Part shown: positions 9,505 to 16,605 of the stretch, piece after piece | How positions within the stretch are numbered: position 1 is the stretch's first letter | Layout: the number at the start of each line of letters is the position of its first letter | DNA from: Kribbella kalugense | GTDB taxonomy: Bacteria; Actinomycetota; Actinomycetes; Propionibacteriales; Kribbellaceae | DNA length: 64,000 nt | Assembly: GCF_004365875.1 (NCBI RefSeq) | Contig: NZ_SODF01000001.1 | Location: 3,224,001-3,288,000, forward strand | Direction of reading: 5' to 3' | The notes under the pieces: generated by a model | The model's database searches: none | Told to the model about the DNA's origin: nothing | The model's input: only the letters and a program-made list of their open reading frames with translations | Program-made: the position numbers and the translations under genes

Positions 9505-10146
9505 CTAAGCCGACCGGCGGCTGCGTGCGGCCGGACGGGGCTTGGCGGCCTTCTTCTTCTTGACGGGCTGGTACTCCCGCAACAGCGCCAGGCCCTGCTC
9601 GGCCCACTCCACTCGTGCTCGAGCCAGCGCCGCACCACCCATGTGAACATGCGCCTTCAGCTCGGCGATCCGCTCGTGCTCGGCGGCCTCCCGATGCTTG
9701 AGCCGTGCGCGCAGCACGGGAGTCCGCATCTCACGGACCTGATCGGCCTGGCGCTCCCAACCGGCGACCAGCTCCGTCTGCTCTGCGATGATGTGCTCCA
9801 GGACCTCCACCGCAACCTCGGGCTCGACGAGATCCAGAAACAGCGCCTGCAGCAGGATCGCGTCGCGCTTGACCGTGGTGTCCTGAGGCGTGCCGACCCA
9901 CTCGCGCAGCTCGGCAAGGCCGGCGTCGGTCACCGAGTACACCCTGCGCTCGAGGCGAGTACCGCGGATCTGACTCTCGGCCTCGACGAGACCGGCGTCC
10001 TCCATCTTGCGCAGCATGGGATAGATCTGACTCCGGGGTGCGCTCCAGACAGCACAACCGGTCGACGCGTCGAACCCGCGGGCCAAGTCGTACCCGTTCA
10101 TCGGCTGGGCTTCGAGCATGCCAAGAATTGCATGCATCAGCGACAT
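9505..10146 (-). CDS. PadR-family transcriptional regulator (paralogue 1)
   Basis: A 213-residue PadR regulator. The winged helix begins MSLMHAILGMLEAQPMNGYD; the recognition region SAPRSQIYPMLRKMEDAGLV and the wing RLERRVYSVTDAGLAELREW follow. A long coiled C-terminal domain and a very basic tail (KKKKAAKPRPAARSRR) end the protein. ATG 10146 has GGAGGG upstream and matches the start of the second PadR at 16606, so the longer frame to 10158 is rejected. PadR repressors commonly respond to phenolic compounds. It is divergent from the SnoaL gene at 10316, with candidate operators between them. Confidence 0.92.
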   Translation of the reverse strand: MSLMHAILGMLEAQPMNGYDLARGFDASTGCAVWSAPRSQIYPMLRKMEDAGLVEAESQIRGTRLERRVYSVTDAGLAELREWVGTPQDTTVKRDAILLQALFLDLVEPEVAVEVLEHIIAEQTELVAGWERQADQVREMRTPVLRARLKHREAAEHERIAELKAHVHMGGAALARARVEWAEQGLALLREYQPVKKKKAAKPRPAARSRRSA

Positions 10147-10179
10147 GCACCCTCCCATGGGCTGGATTCAATACGGCGA

Positions 10180-10200
10180 GACCTGTCGAAGTATACCTTT
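10180..10200 (+). promoter_or_regulatory. Degenerate island operator near PadR 1
   Basis: GACCTGTC at 10180-10187 is followed by ATACCTTT at 10193-10200, which keeps the 14-bp half-site offset (10181 to 10195) seen at stronger sites. It lies just upstream of the PadR 1 start, so it would suit autoregulation. The match is imperfect. Confidence 0.4.
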
Positions 10201-10259
10201 CCCGGCGTATGCGTCCCGGTAGCACCATCGGGTCAACCGCAACGTATAGACATGGAGAA

Positions 10260-10279
10260 ACCTGTATGTAAATATCTGT
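10260..10279 (+). promoter_or_regulatory. Island operator: ACCTGT and ATCTGT, 14-bp offset
   Basis: ACCTGT at 10260-10265 and ATCTGT at 10274-10279 form a direct repeat with exactly 14 bp between first bases. The same spacing occurs at 19863, 27934 and 30455. The site lies about 40 bp upstream of the SnoaL gene at 10316, where it could overlap the promoter. Confidence 0.6.
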
Positions 10280-10315
10280 TGAGGCGGAACATCGAAACGA
10301 AGGAGCATCGAACCC

Positions 10316-10729
10316 ATGACCGTCGTACCGGAGGGGACACCTGCCTACGTGGCGGACCGACTGGCCATCCAGGAGTTGGTGTTCAGCTACAACCGTGCTC
10401 TCGACAAGGCCGACGAGGAACTCTTCGACTCCCTGTGGGCACCGGACGCGGGTTGGCATTTCCCGGATCAGAGCGATGGACCCGGACGATTGGATGGGAA
10501 AGCAGCCATCCTGGGGGCCTTCCGCACGTTTGTGACGGCACGGCGGTCGACACACCATCTGACGACGAACCTCCTCGTCACGGTCGACGGCGACCGGGCC
10601 AGTGGCCGGAGCAAGTCCTATACCTCTGGACGGTTGCGTCCGAGCCTTGCCAGTTACGACGACAGATACGTTCGCATCGACGGGCGTTGGAGGTTCGCTC
10701 GTCGTACGATCACGCCGCACCTGCATTGA
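10316..10729 (+). CDS. SnoaL-like / NTF2-fold protein (copy 1)
   Basis: A 137-residue protein of the SnoaL_4 type (NTF2-like cone fold). Typical blocks are ADRLAIQELVFSYNRALDKAD, FDSLWAPDAGWHF, the HHLTTNLLVTVDGDRASGRS strand region and a final WRFARRTITPHLH. Family members are small cyclases, isomerases or dehydratases that work without cofactor, often in steroid, polyketide or aromatic pathways. Three more copies lie in the island (13599, 27993, 33145). Ribosome site AAGGAG lies upstream of ATG 10316. The exact reaction cannot be read from sequence. Confidence 0.85.
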   Translation: MTVVPEGTPAYVADRLAIQELVFSYNRALDKADEELFDSLWAPDAGWHFPDQSDGPGRLDGKAAILGAFRTFVTARRSTHHLTTNLLVTVDGDRASGRSKSYTSGRLRPSLASYDDRYVRIDGRWRFARRTITPHLH

Positions 10730-10736
10730 TCGAGCG

Positions 10737-11396
10737 TCAGAGTTCGCGGTCGCCCGCGGTCAGGTAGGCCCACATCCGCTCGGCCAGTCCTCCCTCCCAC
10801 GTAGCGCGGCGCTCGGCCTCGTCCGCAGTCAGGAGGCACACGTCCGACCCTGCCGGCAGGACCGCGAGCTCGGTCCGCGCGGTGTCCTCCAGGTACCACG
10901 CCAGGCAGACAGCCGTGCGAAGATCCGGCGCCACGACGAGCGCACCGTTGCCCCGCAACACGATCGCCGCGGCGCCGCCGAGTAGCTCGGCCACGGCTTC
11001 GGCGGCCGCGTCATCGCGCACCAAGACCGGCGAGTCGAACATCGGCACGCCACCGGCGAAGTACGACGAAAAGCCATGCACCGCACGCGGCGACCGGCCC
11101 AGCACGGACAGCGCCATCACCGCGGGCGGCTGGATCCTGCAAATCGCCCCGACATCGGCACGGGACCGGTAGACCGCGCGGTGCATCCGGACCTCGCCGA
11201 GCACGGTGGCCGGCAGCGGTCCATCCAACGGGACCATCGGGCAGACGTCATCCGGTGCGACCAACCCGAGTGGGGCTGCCGGAGAGACGACGATCACGCC
11301 CGTCCCGAGACGGGCGCTGCAGTGACCGTAGGCGTGCACCAGGCCGGCCCGCGCGAGCGCGCGACCGGCGATCCGTACCTCGGCATCGGGTGTCAT
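10737..11396 (-). CDS. Class II aldolase/adducin family protein
   Basis: A 219-residue class II aldolase/adducin fold protein. It shows RALARAGLVHAYGHCSARLG (family SxR/N-terminal region), VRMHRAVYRSRADVGAICRIQP in the metal-ligand region, and VLRGNGALVVAPDLRTAV near the C-terminus. In canonical members three His bind zinc. Here the second region reads ICRIQPPAV where many enzymes have HxH, so the metal site may be altered. ATG 11396 overlaps the ferredoxin reductase stop as ATGA. Last gene of the 14051-to-10737 operon. It may act as an aldolase or decarboxylase on a hydroxy-acid intermediate. Confidence 0.78.
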   Translation of the reverse strand: MTPDAEVRIAGRALARAGLVHAYGHCSARLGTGVIVVSPAAPLGLVAPDDVCPMVPLDGPLPATVLGEVRMHRAVYRSRADVGAICRIQPPAVMALSVLGRSPRAVHGFSSYFAGGVPMFDSPVLVRDDAAAEAVAELLGGAAAIVLRGNGALVVAPDLRTAVCLAWYLEDTARTELAVLPAGSDVCLLTADEAERRATWEGGLAERMWAYLTAGDREL

Positions 11397-12613
11397 CGCC
11401 GAAGCGGCTCGCCAGTTCCGTGCAGCGGCATCGCCGCTCGCTGACGAACCAGGCGGCCGGCGGACCCGAGCCAGTCGGCGGAGTTGAGGAGGGCGAATGC
11501 CATGACCCGGCCGTCGCGGGCGTAGCACGCCACCGCACGCTGCCGACCCGGGTCATCCTCCAGGAACCGCACCTCATCGGCTGCGCGGGGATCACCGAGC
11601 ACGTGCAGCGTGGCGTCGAATTGGTGCGACCAGAACAGACCGCCCGTGCCATCGAATCCGGGCGCCGACTCGCCGAGCAGTAACGTGTGTGCCGCGGTCT
11701 CCGCCTGCCGTACCGCATTCTCCCAGTGCTCCATCCGCACCGGCCGCGCCGATCCGGAGGACTTCCAGGCCACAACATCGCCGGCACCGACAGCGCGTCG
11801 GGCACCGACCACGGCGAGGTTCGGCGCACACAACACGCCGGTGGCAGGCGGCAGGCCCGAGCCGGCCAGCCAGGACGTATTGGGCTCGCTACCGATGCCG
11901 ACGACCACAACGTCCGCCGCGATCTCGCGACCGCCGGAAGTGACGACCGACTCGACCCGGTTACCTCCGCGCAACTCAGTCACACCACAGTTGACGCAAA
12001 CGTCCACACCGTGGCCGCTTTGCAGTTCGGTAATCCGAGCACCGACTTCCCGGCCGATCGCGCCCGACATCAGGGCGCCGGTCGGCTCGACGATGGTGAC
12101 CGCCAGTCCGAGCGACCGGCAAGTCGCGGCGACCTCGCATCCGATCAGACCGCCACCGACAACGACCACTCGTGGGCTTGTCGCCAGCTCGGCGCGGAGC
12201 AGCTCAGCGTCTTGATGTGTGCGCAGTACGTGGACACCCGCCATCGGTGGAACGCGGAGCCGGCGTGCGTGCGCTCCGGTCGCGATAACCAGACCGTCGA
12301 ACCGATACGGGCGCGGATCCGCGCCGGCGTCTCCGATCCACACTCGCTGGTCGGCCACCTCAAGTCGGGTGGCACGAGCGTTCAACAGTACGTCGCAATC
12401 CAGGTCGGCAGGCGTCGCCAGCGCGATCTGGTCGACGCTCAGGTCGCCGGCCAAGAAGCGTTTCGACAATTCCGGGCGCCGGTAGGCCGGGACATCCTCG
12501 TCGCCGACCAAGCGCAGAGTCCCCTCGTACCCCTGCCGCCGTAGTGCTTGCACCGCCCGTACGCCCGCGATCGAGGCGCCGACCACGAGCACTTCACGGA
12601 GTCGCTCGCTCAA
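11393..12613 (-). CDS. FAD-dependent ferredoxin reductase (rhodocoxin/putidaredoxin reductase type)
   Basis: A 406-residue NAD(P)H:ferredoxin reductase. Residues ~8-13 give the FAD-binding GASIAG; AYRRPELSK matches the RPxLSK signature of oxygenase-coupled reductases; the NAD-binding GGGLIGCEVA lies near residue 152; the second FAD motif ends in VGAGDVVAW. It would pass electrons from NAD(P)H to the [3Fe-4S] ferredoxin encoded 3 bp upstream in the transcript. A P450 or other terminal oxygenase is expected as partner but none is in the window. It overlaps the aldolase-like gene by 4 bp. Confidence 0.9.
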   Translation of the reverse strand: MSERLREVLVVGASIAGVRAVQALRRQGYEGTLRLVGDEDVPAYRRPELSKRFLAGDLSVDQIALATPADLDCDVLLNARATRLEVADQRVWIGDAGADPRPYRFDGLVIATGAHARRLRVPPMAGVHVLRTHQDAELLRAELATSPRVVVVGGGLIGCEVAATCRSLGLAVTIVEPTGALMSGAIGREVGARITELQSGHGVDVCVNCGVTELRGGNRVESVVTSGGREIAADVVVVGIGSEPNTSWLAGSGLPPATGVLCAPNLAVVGARRAVGAGDVVAWKSSGSARPVRMEHWENAVRQAETAAHTLLLGESAPGFDGTGGLFWSHQFDATLHVLGDPRAADEVRFLEDDPGRQRAVACYARDGRVMAFALLNSADWLGSAGRLVRQRAAMPLHGTGEPLRR

Positions 12614-12616
12614 CGG

Positions 12617-12811
12617 TCAGTCTTCGACGATGCGCAGTGCCCCGACCGGGCAGGCGGAGACCGCTTCTCGCACCGATTGCGCCCACTCAGCCGGCACGAG
12701 CTCGTGGTGCGCGATAGCCGCACCGTCGTCCTCGATCTCGAACACTTCGGCGGCGACTGCCACACACAAGCCCGTGCCCTGACATGCGGAGCGATCGACG
12801 ACTACCTTCAT
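12617..12811 (-). CDS. Ferredoxin, [3Fe-4S] P450-associated type
   Basis: A 64-residue small ferredoxin. Cys10 and Cys16 sit in ACQGTGLC, and a third Cys is in the C-terminal SACPVGALRI. The usual second Cys of the CxxC motif is absent (QGT), as in single-cluster [3Fe-4S] ferredoxins that feed cytochromes P450. It is encoded directly before its reductase (gap 3 bp) and after the SDR (gap 9 bp). It most likely carries electrons from the reductase to a monooxygenase located outside this window. Confidence 0.9.
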   Translation of the reverse strand: MKVVVDRSACQGTGLCVAVAAEVFEIEDDGAAIAHHELVPAEWAQSVREAVSACPVGALRIVED

Positions 12812-12820
12812 TGCGGCCTC

Positions 12821-13597
12821 CTATCGGCCCGACGCTGGACGAACGGCGGTCACGCCGCCGTCGACGATGAAGTTGGCCCCAGTCACCCAGCCGGCCTCGT
12901 CCGACGCGAGGTACAGCGCGCAATAGACGATGTCCTCGGGGCGGCCGAGCCTGCCAAGCGGCACGAACGGCGGTCGCGAACCCACCACCTTGGCCCGTAG
13001 AGCCGCAGTAGAGGGCGTCTCAATCACGCCGGGGCTGATGCTGTTGGAACGGATGTGGTGTTCGGCGCCTTCGGCCGCGAACTGTCGGGACAAAGCGATC
13101 ACCCCACCTTTGGCGGCCGCATGGGCGCTGGCTCCTCCAGCCATATTGCCCTGCAGCCCGGAGCCCGACGCGATGTTGATCACGGATCCCCCGCCACGTG
13201 CGAGCAGGTGTGGCCACGCGGCCCGAGTGCAGTAGAAGAGCAGGTCGAGTTCGTTGCGCAACGTAAACGCCCAGTCGTCGTCCGAGGTTTCGGCGACTGA
13301 ACCGAACCGAACCGCCCCGGCGTTGTTATACAGGATGTCGATGCCACCGGCGGCCGCGATACCGTCCTCGATCCAGCGGCGCGCCTGCAGCGGATCACTC
13401 AAGTCCACCGCAGAGGTCGCGAAGATCGTGCCACCCGCGGCGCGGACCGATTCCTCGGTCACCGCGGCGGCGTCCGGGTGAATGTCGCAGCCGACCACGA
13501 CACCGCCCTCAGCGCTGAAGGTCTCGGCCGCCACCCGACCTTGGCCACCGCCGATGCCGCTGATGAAGGCGATCTTGCCCTCGAGCCGTCCCGTCAT
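12821..13597 (-). CDS. SDR-family protein with Tyr-to-His change in the catalytic motif
   Basis: A 258-residue classical short-chain dehydrogenase/reductase. The cofactor motif SGIGGGQG (residues 13-20), the NNAG motif at 91-94, Ser144 in NIASGSG and Lys163 are in place, and RLGRPEDI and the final VDGG are canonical. The catalytic YxxxK, however, reads His159-A-A-A-Lys163: the codon is CAT where TAT/TAC is expected. Classical SDRs need that Tyr as the acid/base, so the protein may be a dehydratase-like or non-redox variant, or impaired. It lies in the SnoaL-SDR-ferredoxin-reductase operon. Confidence 0.88.
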   Translation of the reverse strand: MTGRLEGKIAFISGIGGGQGRVAAETFSAEGGVVVGCDIHPDAAAVTEESVRAAGGTIFATSAVDLSDPLQARRWIEDGIAAAGGIDILYNNAGAVRFGSVAETSDDDWAFTLRNELDLLFYCTRAAWPHLLARGGGSVINIASGSGLQGNMAGGASAHAAAKGGVIALSRQFAAEGAEHHIRSNSISPGVIETPSTAALRAKVVGSRPPFVPLGRLGRPEDIVYCALYLASDEAGWVTGANFIVDGGVTAVRPASGR

Positions 13598-13598
13598 C

Positions 13599-14051
13599 TC
13601 ATTTCCCTCCGCGGTTCTGCGGTGGCGCGACTACCGCCGGCGGAATGTCGGCGGCGCGAAACGACCGGCTGAGGAACTTCCATCCTTGGCCGGTGTGCAC
13701 GTAGACGTCGTCGTAGTCGACGTACATCGGGGCGTTGCCATCCGCGATCTCGCCCGGCAGGCTGCGGAAGATCAGCGCCTTGCTCCGGCCGGTCGCCTGG
13801 TCGCCGTCGAAGTCGACGACGAGGTTGGAGCTCAGATGATGCAGCTCCGCATACTTCGCCGCGGTCTTCCGGAACGCGTCCCGGATGGCGTCGACGCCGA
13901 CCTTCGGGCCGTTGGTTGCCGCCGGCACGAACAGGGAGACGAACAACTCCTCGTCACCCGTGTCGAGCGCGTGGTTGTATGTGAAGACCAGGTCCTGAAT
14001 GGCCAGCCGGTCCACCGGTCGGCCGCCGGTCTGATCGGATTCCGTTGCCAT
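13599..14051 (-). CDS. SnoaL-like / NTF2-fold protein (copy 2)
   Basis: A 150-residue SnoaL_4-type protein closely resembling copy 1 and the copy at 33145. Shared blocks are VDRLAIQDLVFTYNHALDTG, AELHHLSSNLVVDFDGDQA, YVDYDDVYVHTGQGWKFLSR. It differs in lacking the aromatic WHF segment after FVPAA. First gene of a leftward operon with the SDR, ferredoxin, reductase and aldolase-like genes, and it is preceded by a strong palindromic operator at 14083. Probably a cofactor-free isomerase, dehydratase or cyclase of the pathway; substrate unknown. Confidence 0.84.
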   Translation of the reverse strand: MATESDQTGGRPVDRLAIQDLVFTYNHALDTGDEELFVSLFVPAATNGPKVGVDAIRDAFRKTAAKYAELHHLSSNLVVDFDGDQATGRSKALIFRSLPGEIADGNAPMYVDYDDVYVHTGQGWKFLSRSFRAADIPPAVVAPPQNRGGK

Positions 14052-14082
14052 CGCGTCCCTTCCGCTGCGTCAAATATACCGT

Positions 14083-14098
14083 GACATACCTGTATGTC
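14083..14098. promoter_or_regulatory. Palindromic island operator GACATAC-CT-GTATGTC
   Basis: A perfect 7-bp inverted repeat with a 2-bp centre, containing the ATACCTGTAT core at 14086-14095. It lies 32 bp upstream of the SnoaL copy 2 start and just after the stop of the dehydrogenase gene at 14104. The arrangement resembles the ATGT...ACAT palindromes bound by many PadR proteins. Confidence 0.65.
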
Positions 14099-14103
14099 GA
14101 TGT

Positions 14104-15537
14104 CTATAGCAGTTCACCCGACAGCGCCCACCGCCGGAGCAGGGGTGTGGCCCGGTAGCGCGGATCGTGATACCAGCTCCACAGGTTGTCCAGTACGGCG
14201 AGCACCAGGCCCGCTCCGTACCGCTCACCCCAAGCCAGCGGTCCGAGCGGATAGCCCGTCCCCAGTACCATCGCCAGGTCGATGTCCGGCGAGGACGCGA
14301 CGGCCTGCAGCAGCGCGTCCGCAGCCTGGTTCACCAGCATCGCGACGGTACGGGCGACGACCAGCCCCGGCGTGTCCTCGACCAGGCTCACCGCGAGCCC
14401 GCCCGACTGCAGCAACCCGACCGCCTCGGCCAGCTGCGTTTCACTGCAGTCATCCGACCGCGCGATGGCGATCCGGGTCGTCGTCTGGTCGTCGAAGGCG
14501 CGATCCAGCACGATCACCGGCTGGGTCAGACGCGCCGCGAGCACGCCGGCGGGCGTACCGTCGGTGCGGACGAGCACGGCACCAGAGGGCAGCTCCACCC
14601 GATCGCCTTCAGCGGGCTCGATCGGTACGCTGCAGCGGTCGAGGAGCGTTTCGAGCTCGGGCGGCCGCGCCGACAGGAACGCTGGCGGCTCGCGCGGCGG
14701 CTCGGTCACCGGCGGCGGGACAAGAGGGCGCCTGTCCTCGTAGCGGAAGACCCCCCGGCCGGTCTTGCGGCCCAGGCGCCCGGCATCGACGAGCTCCTGC
14801 TGCAATGACGAGGGGGCGTAGCGTGGGTCATAGCCGAACGCCATCCACACCGACCGCGTGACCGCCTGGTTCACGTCATGCCCGATGAGGTCCATCAAGG
14901 CGAACGGGCCTAGCCGGAAGCCGCCGGCCTCAGTCAGGATCGCGTCGACGGTGGCCGCGTCCGCGACCTGCTCCTCCAGCAAGCGCAGCGCCTCGCCGTA
15001 GAACGGGCGGGCGATCCGGTTGACGATGAAGCCCGGTGTCGCGCTCGCCGTCACGGGTTTCTTGCCCCAGGCAACGGCAAGCTCGCGCACCGTCCCCACA
15101 ACCTCCGGTGCGGTCTGCGCCGCCGCGACCACTTCGACGAGCTGCATCCGTTCAGGGGGATTGAAGAAGTGCATCCCGACGAAGCGCTCCGGTCCTGGCA
15201 GGCCGGCCGCGATCGCAGTCGGAGACAGTGCGGAGGTATTGGTGGCCAGGACGCACGATGGCGCGACGACCGTGCTCAGCTCGGCGAACAGGTCACGCTT
15301 GACCTGGAGGTCCTCGACCACGGCCTCGATGACGATCTCGCAGTCGTGAAGGTGGGCCAGGCGGGTCACGGCCCGGATGTCCGGATGCGTGACCGCGCCG
15401 GCAGCTGCGCCCGGGACGGAGTCATAGATGCATACCGGATGACCGGCGTCGGCGGCGACGCGCGCGATCCCCGATCCCATCGTGCCGGCGCCGACAACCC
15501 CGACGCGCCGCGGGGTGCTACCGGTCGGCGCCGACAT
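14104..15537 (-). CDS. 3-hydroxyacyl-CoA dehydrogenase (PaaH/FadB2-like, double C-terminal domain)
   Basis: A 477-residue enzyme. The NAD-binding motif VGVVGAGTMGSGIA starts at residue ~11. The N-domain ends near HFFNPPERMQLVEVV, where the family His-Asn/Phe pair sits. The first C-terminal domain (TPGFIVNRIARPFYGEAL, GPFALMDLIGHDVN) is followed by a linker and a second copy (DTPGLVVARTVAMLVNQAADAL), as in PaaH/PaaC-type dehydrogenases. Expected reaction: oxidation of a 3-hydroxyacyl-CoA to 3-ketoacyl-CoA. The open frame extends upstream, but ATG 15537 gives the standard N-terminus. It overlaps the VOC gene by 20 bp. Confidence 0.9.
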   Translation of the reverse strand: MSAPTGSTPRRVGVVGAGTMGSGIARVAADAGHPVCIYDSVPGAAAGAVTHPDIRAVTRLAHLHDCEIVIEAVVEDLQVKRDLFAELSTVVAPSCVLATNTSALSPTAIAAGLPGPERFVGMHFFNPPERMQLVEVVAAAQTAPEVVGTVRELAVAWGKKPVTASATPGFIVNRIARPFYGEALRLLEEQVADAATVDAILTEAGGFRLGPFALMDLIGHDVNQAVTRSVWMAFGYDPRYAPSSLQQELVDAGRLGRKTGRGVFRYEDRRPLVPPPVTEPPREPPAFLSARPPELETLLDRCSVPIEPAEGDRVELPSGAVLVRTDGTPAGVLAARLTQPVIVLDRAFDDQTTTRIAIARSDDCSETQLAEAVGLLQSGGLAVSLVEDTPGLVVARTVAMLVNQAADALLQAVASSPDIDLAMVLGTGYPLGPLAWGERYGAGLVLAVLDNLWSWYHDPRYRATPLLRRWALSGELL

Positions 15538-15952
15538 CACCGATGCCGTGGTATCCGCCGTGGACGTCGTAGGCGAGTTCCCACCAGTTGCCGTCGAGAT
15601 CACGCAGCCTGAAGAAGTAGCGGTCGCCGCTCGACGCCAGCTCGGTGATCTCCTGTACGCCGTACTCGGTGGCAACGGTCTCGAGCGCGAGGTGCGCGCG
15701 GTCGATCTCCTCACGTGTCCCGAACAGCAGTGTGTTGCGGTAGTGGATCGGCATCGCCTTCGTGGCATTGGGCGCGTGCACGGCCGCGTACATGTAGCCG
15801 TCACCGGTATCGATGTGGATCGAGACCGGCACATACTGATGGACAGTCAGCCCGAGCACCTCTTCATAGAAGCGCCGCGTGGCGTGCAGGTCGGTGGACT
15901 CCAGCGTGCCGTGCGAGAGCATCGCCGCGTTCACACGACCGGTCGAGCTCAT
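15518..15952 (-). CDS. VOC-family protein (glyoxalase/dioxygenase fold), copy A
   Basis: A 144-residue single VOC-domain pair protein. It shows NAAMLSHGTLESTDLHATRRF with a candidate metal ligand in LSHGT, YEEVLGLTVHQYVPV, and a C-terminal RLRDLDGNWWELAYDVHGG with the conserved Glu ligand. It is middle gene of a three-gene leftward operon and overlaps the upstream VOC gene by 4 bp. It is a clear paralogue of that neighbour. VOC proteins include ring-cleavage dioxygenases, epimerases and isomerases; the function here is open. Confidence 0.85.
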   Translation of the reverse strand: MSSTGRVNAAMLSHGTLESTDLHATRRFYEEVLGLTVHQYVPVSIHIDTGDGYMYAAVHAPNATKAMPIHYRNTLLFGTREEIDRAHLALETVATEYGVQEITELASSGDRYFFRLRDLDGNWWELAYDVHGGYHGIGDVGADR

Positions 15953-16470
15953 CTGTCCGCCTCACTCGCCTCGTCGCGGGCACGGCGCGCCTGGAACCAC
16001 TCCCGCACCTGGTCCGCCGTCAGCTGCGGACCGCCGGACAGATCCTGACGCTCGCTCGTGCGCTCGTGGTAGAACTCCCACCAGTTGCCGTCACGGTCCT
16101 GCAGGAAGAACGCATACGACCCGTGCTGCCACATCGGCTTGGTCACCACCTGTACGCCGTAGCGATCCTTGACCGTCACGATCTTCGCGTGCGCGTCGTC
16201 GACCGATTCACCGGGATCGAGGTACCACCCGTTGTGGTTCAACAGCACCATCTCGGCGTACTCCTCGGTCTGCTCCTCGACCAAGTACGTGTGCTTCCCG
16301 CCCAGTCGCAGCACGAGCCGTCCGGGAGAGTGCACGGCGACTTCCGCTCCGAACACATCCTCGTAGAAGTTCCGCGAGGCGGTGAGATCGCGCGACGGGA
16401 TCGTCCCGTTCGCCATCACCGTCGGTCTCAACAGCGGCGGTTTCGTCGAACGCTGCGTGATCATGCTCAT
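15949..16470 (-). CDS. VOC-family protein, copy B
   Basis: A 173-residue VOC-fold protein, paralogue of copy A. Typical blocks are MANGTIPSRDLTASRNFYED, LVLRLGGKHTYLVEEQ, and FFLQDRDGNWWEFYHERTSE with the C-terminal Glu ligand. The first His ligand position seen in copy A (SHGT) reads ANGT here, so its metal binding may differ or the two may act as a heteromer; this is inference. First gene of the operon, divergent from the PadR at 16606, with a perfect 10-bp inverted repeat in the promoter region. Confidence 0.85.
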   Translation of the reverse strand: MSMITQRSTKPPLLRPTVMANGTIPSRDLTASRNFYEDVFGAEVAVHSPGRLVLRLGGKHTYLVEEQTEEYAEMVLLNHNGWYLDPGESVDDAHAKIVTVKDRYGVQVVTKPMWQHGSYAFFLQDRDGNWWEFYHERTSERQDLSGGPQLTADQVREWFQARRARDEASEADR

Positions 16471-16534
16471 CGCGCGAGACCTCCCTGACGATCGGTGGGG
16501 CAGTGGCGGACGCTCTGAGTCAATCAGGTGTCGC

Positions 16535-16560
16535 CATACCTGTCAATAGAGACAGGTATG
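16535..16560. promoter_or_regulatory. Perfect 10-bp inverted repeat between PadR 2 and the VOC/HCDH operon
   Basis: Arms CATACCTGTC (16535-16544) and GACAGGTATG (16551-16560) are exact reverse complements separated by 6 bp. Each arm contains the ATACCTGT half-site of the island. The site sits 46 bp before the PadR 2 ATG and 65 bp before the VOC start, so it could repress both directions. Confidence 0.7.
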
Positions 16561-16605
16561 GCCTACTCTGGAACTTCATCGTCGGCGAGAGGGAGTGAGA
16601 CGGTC

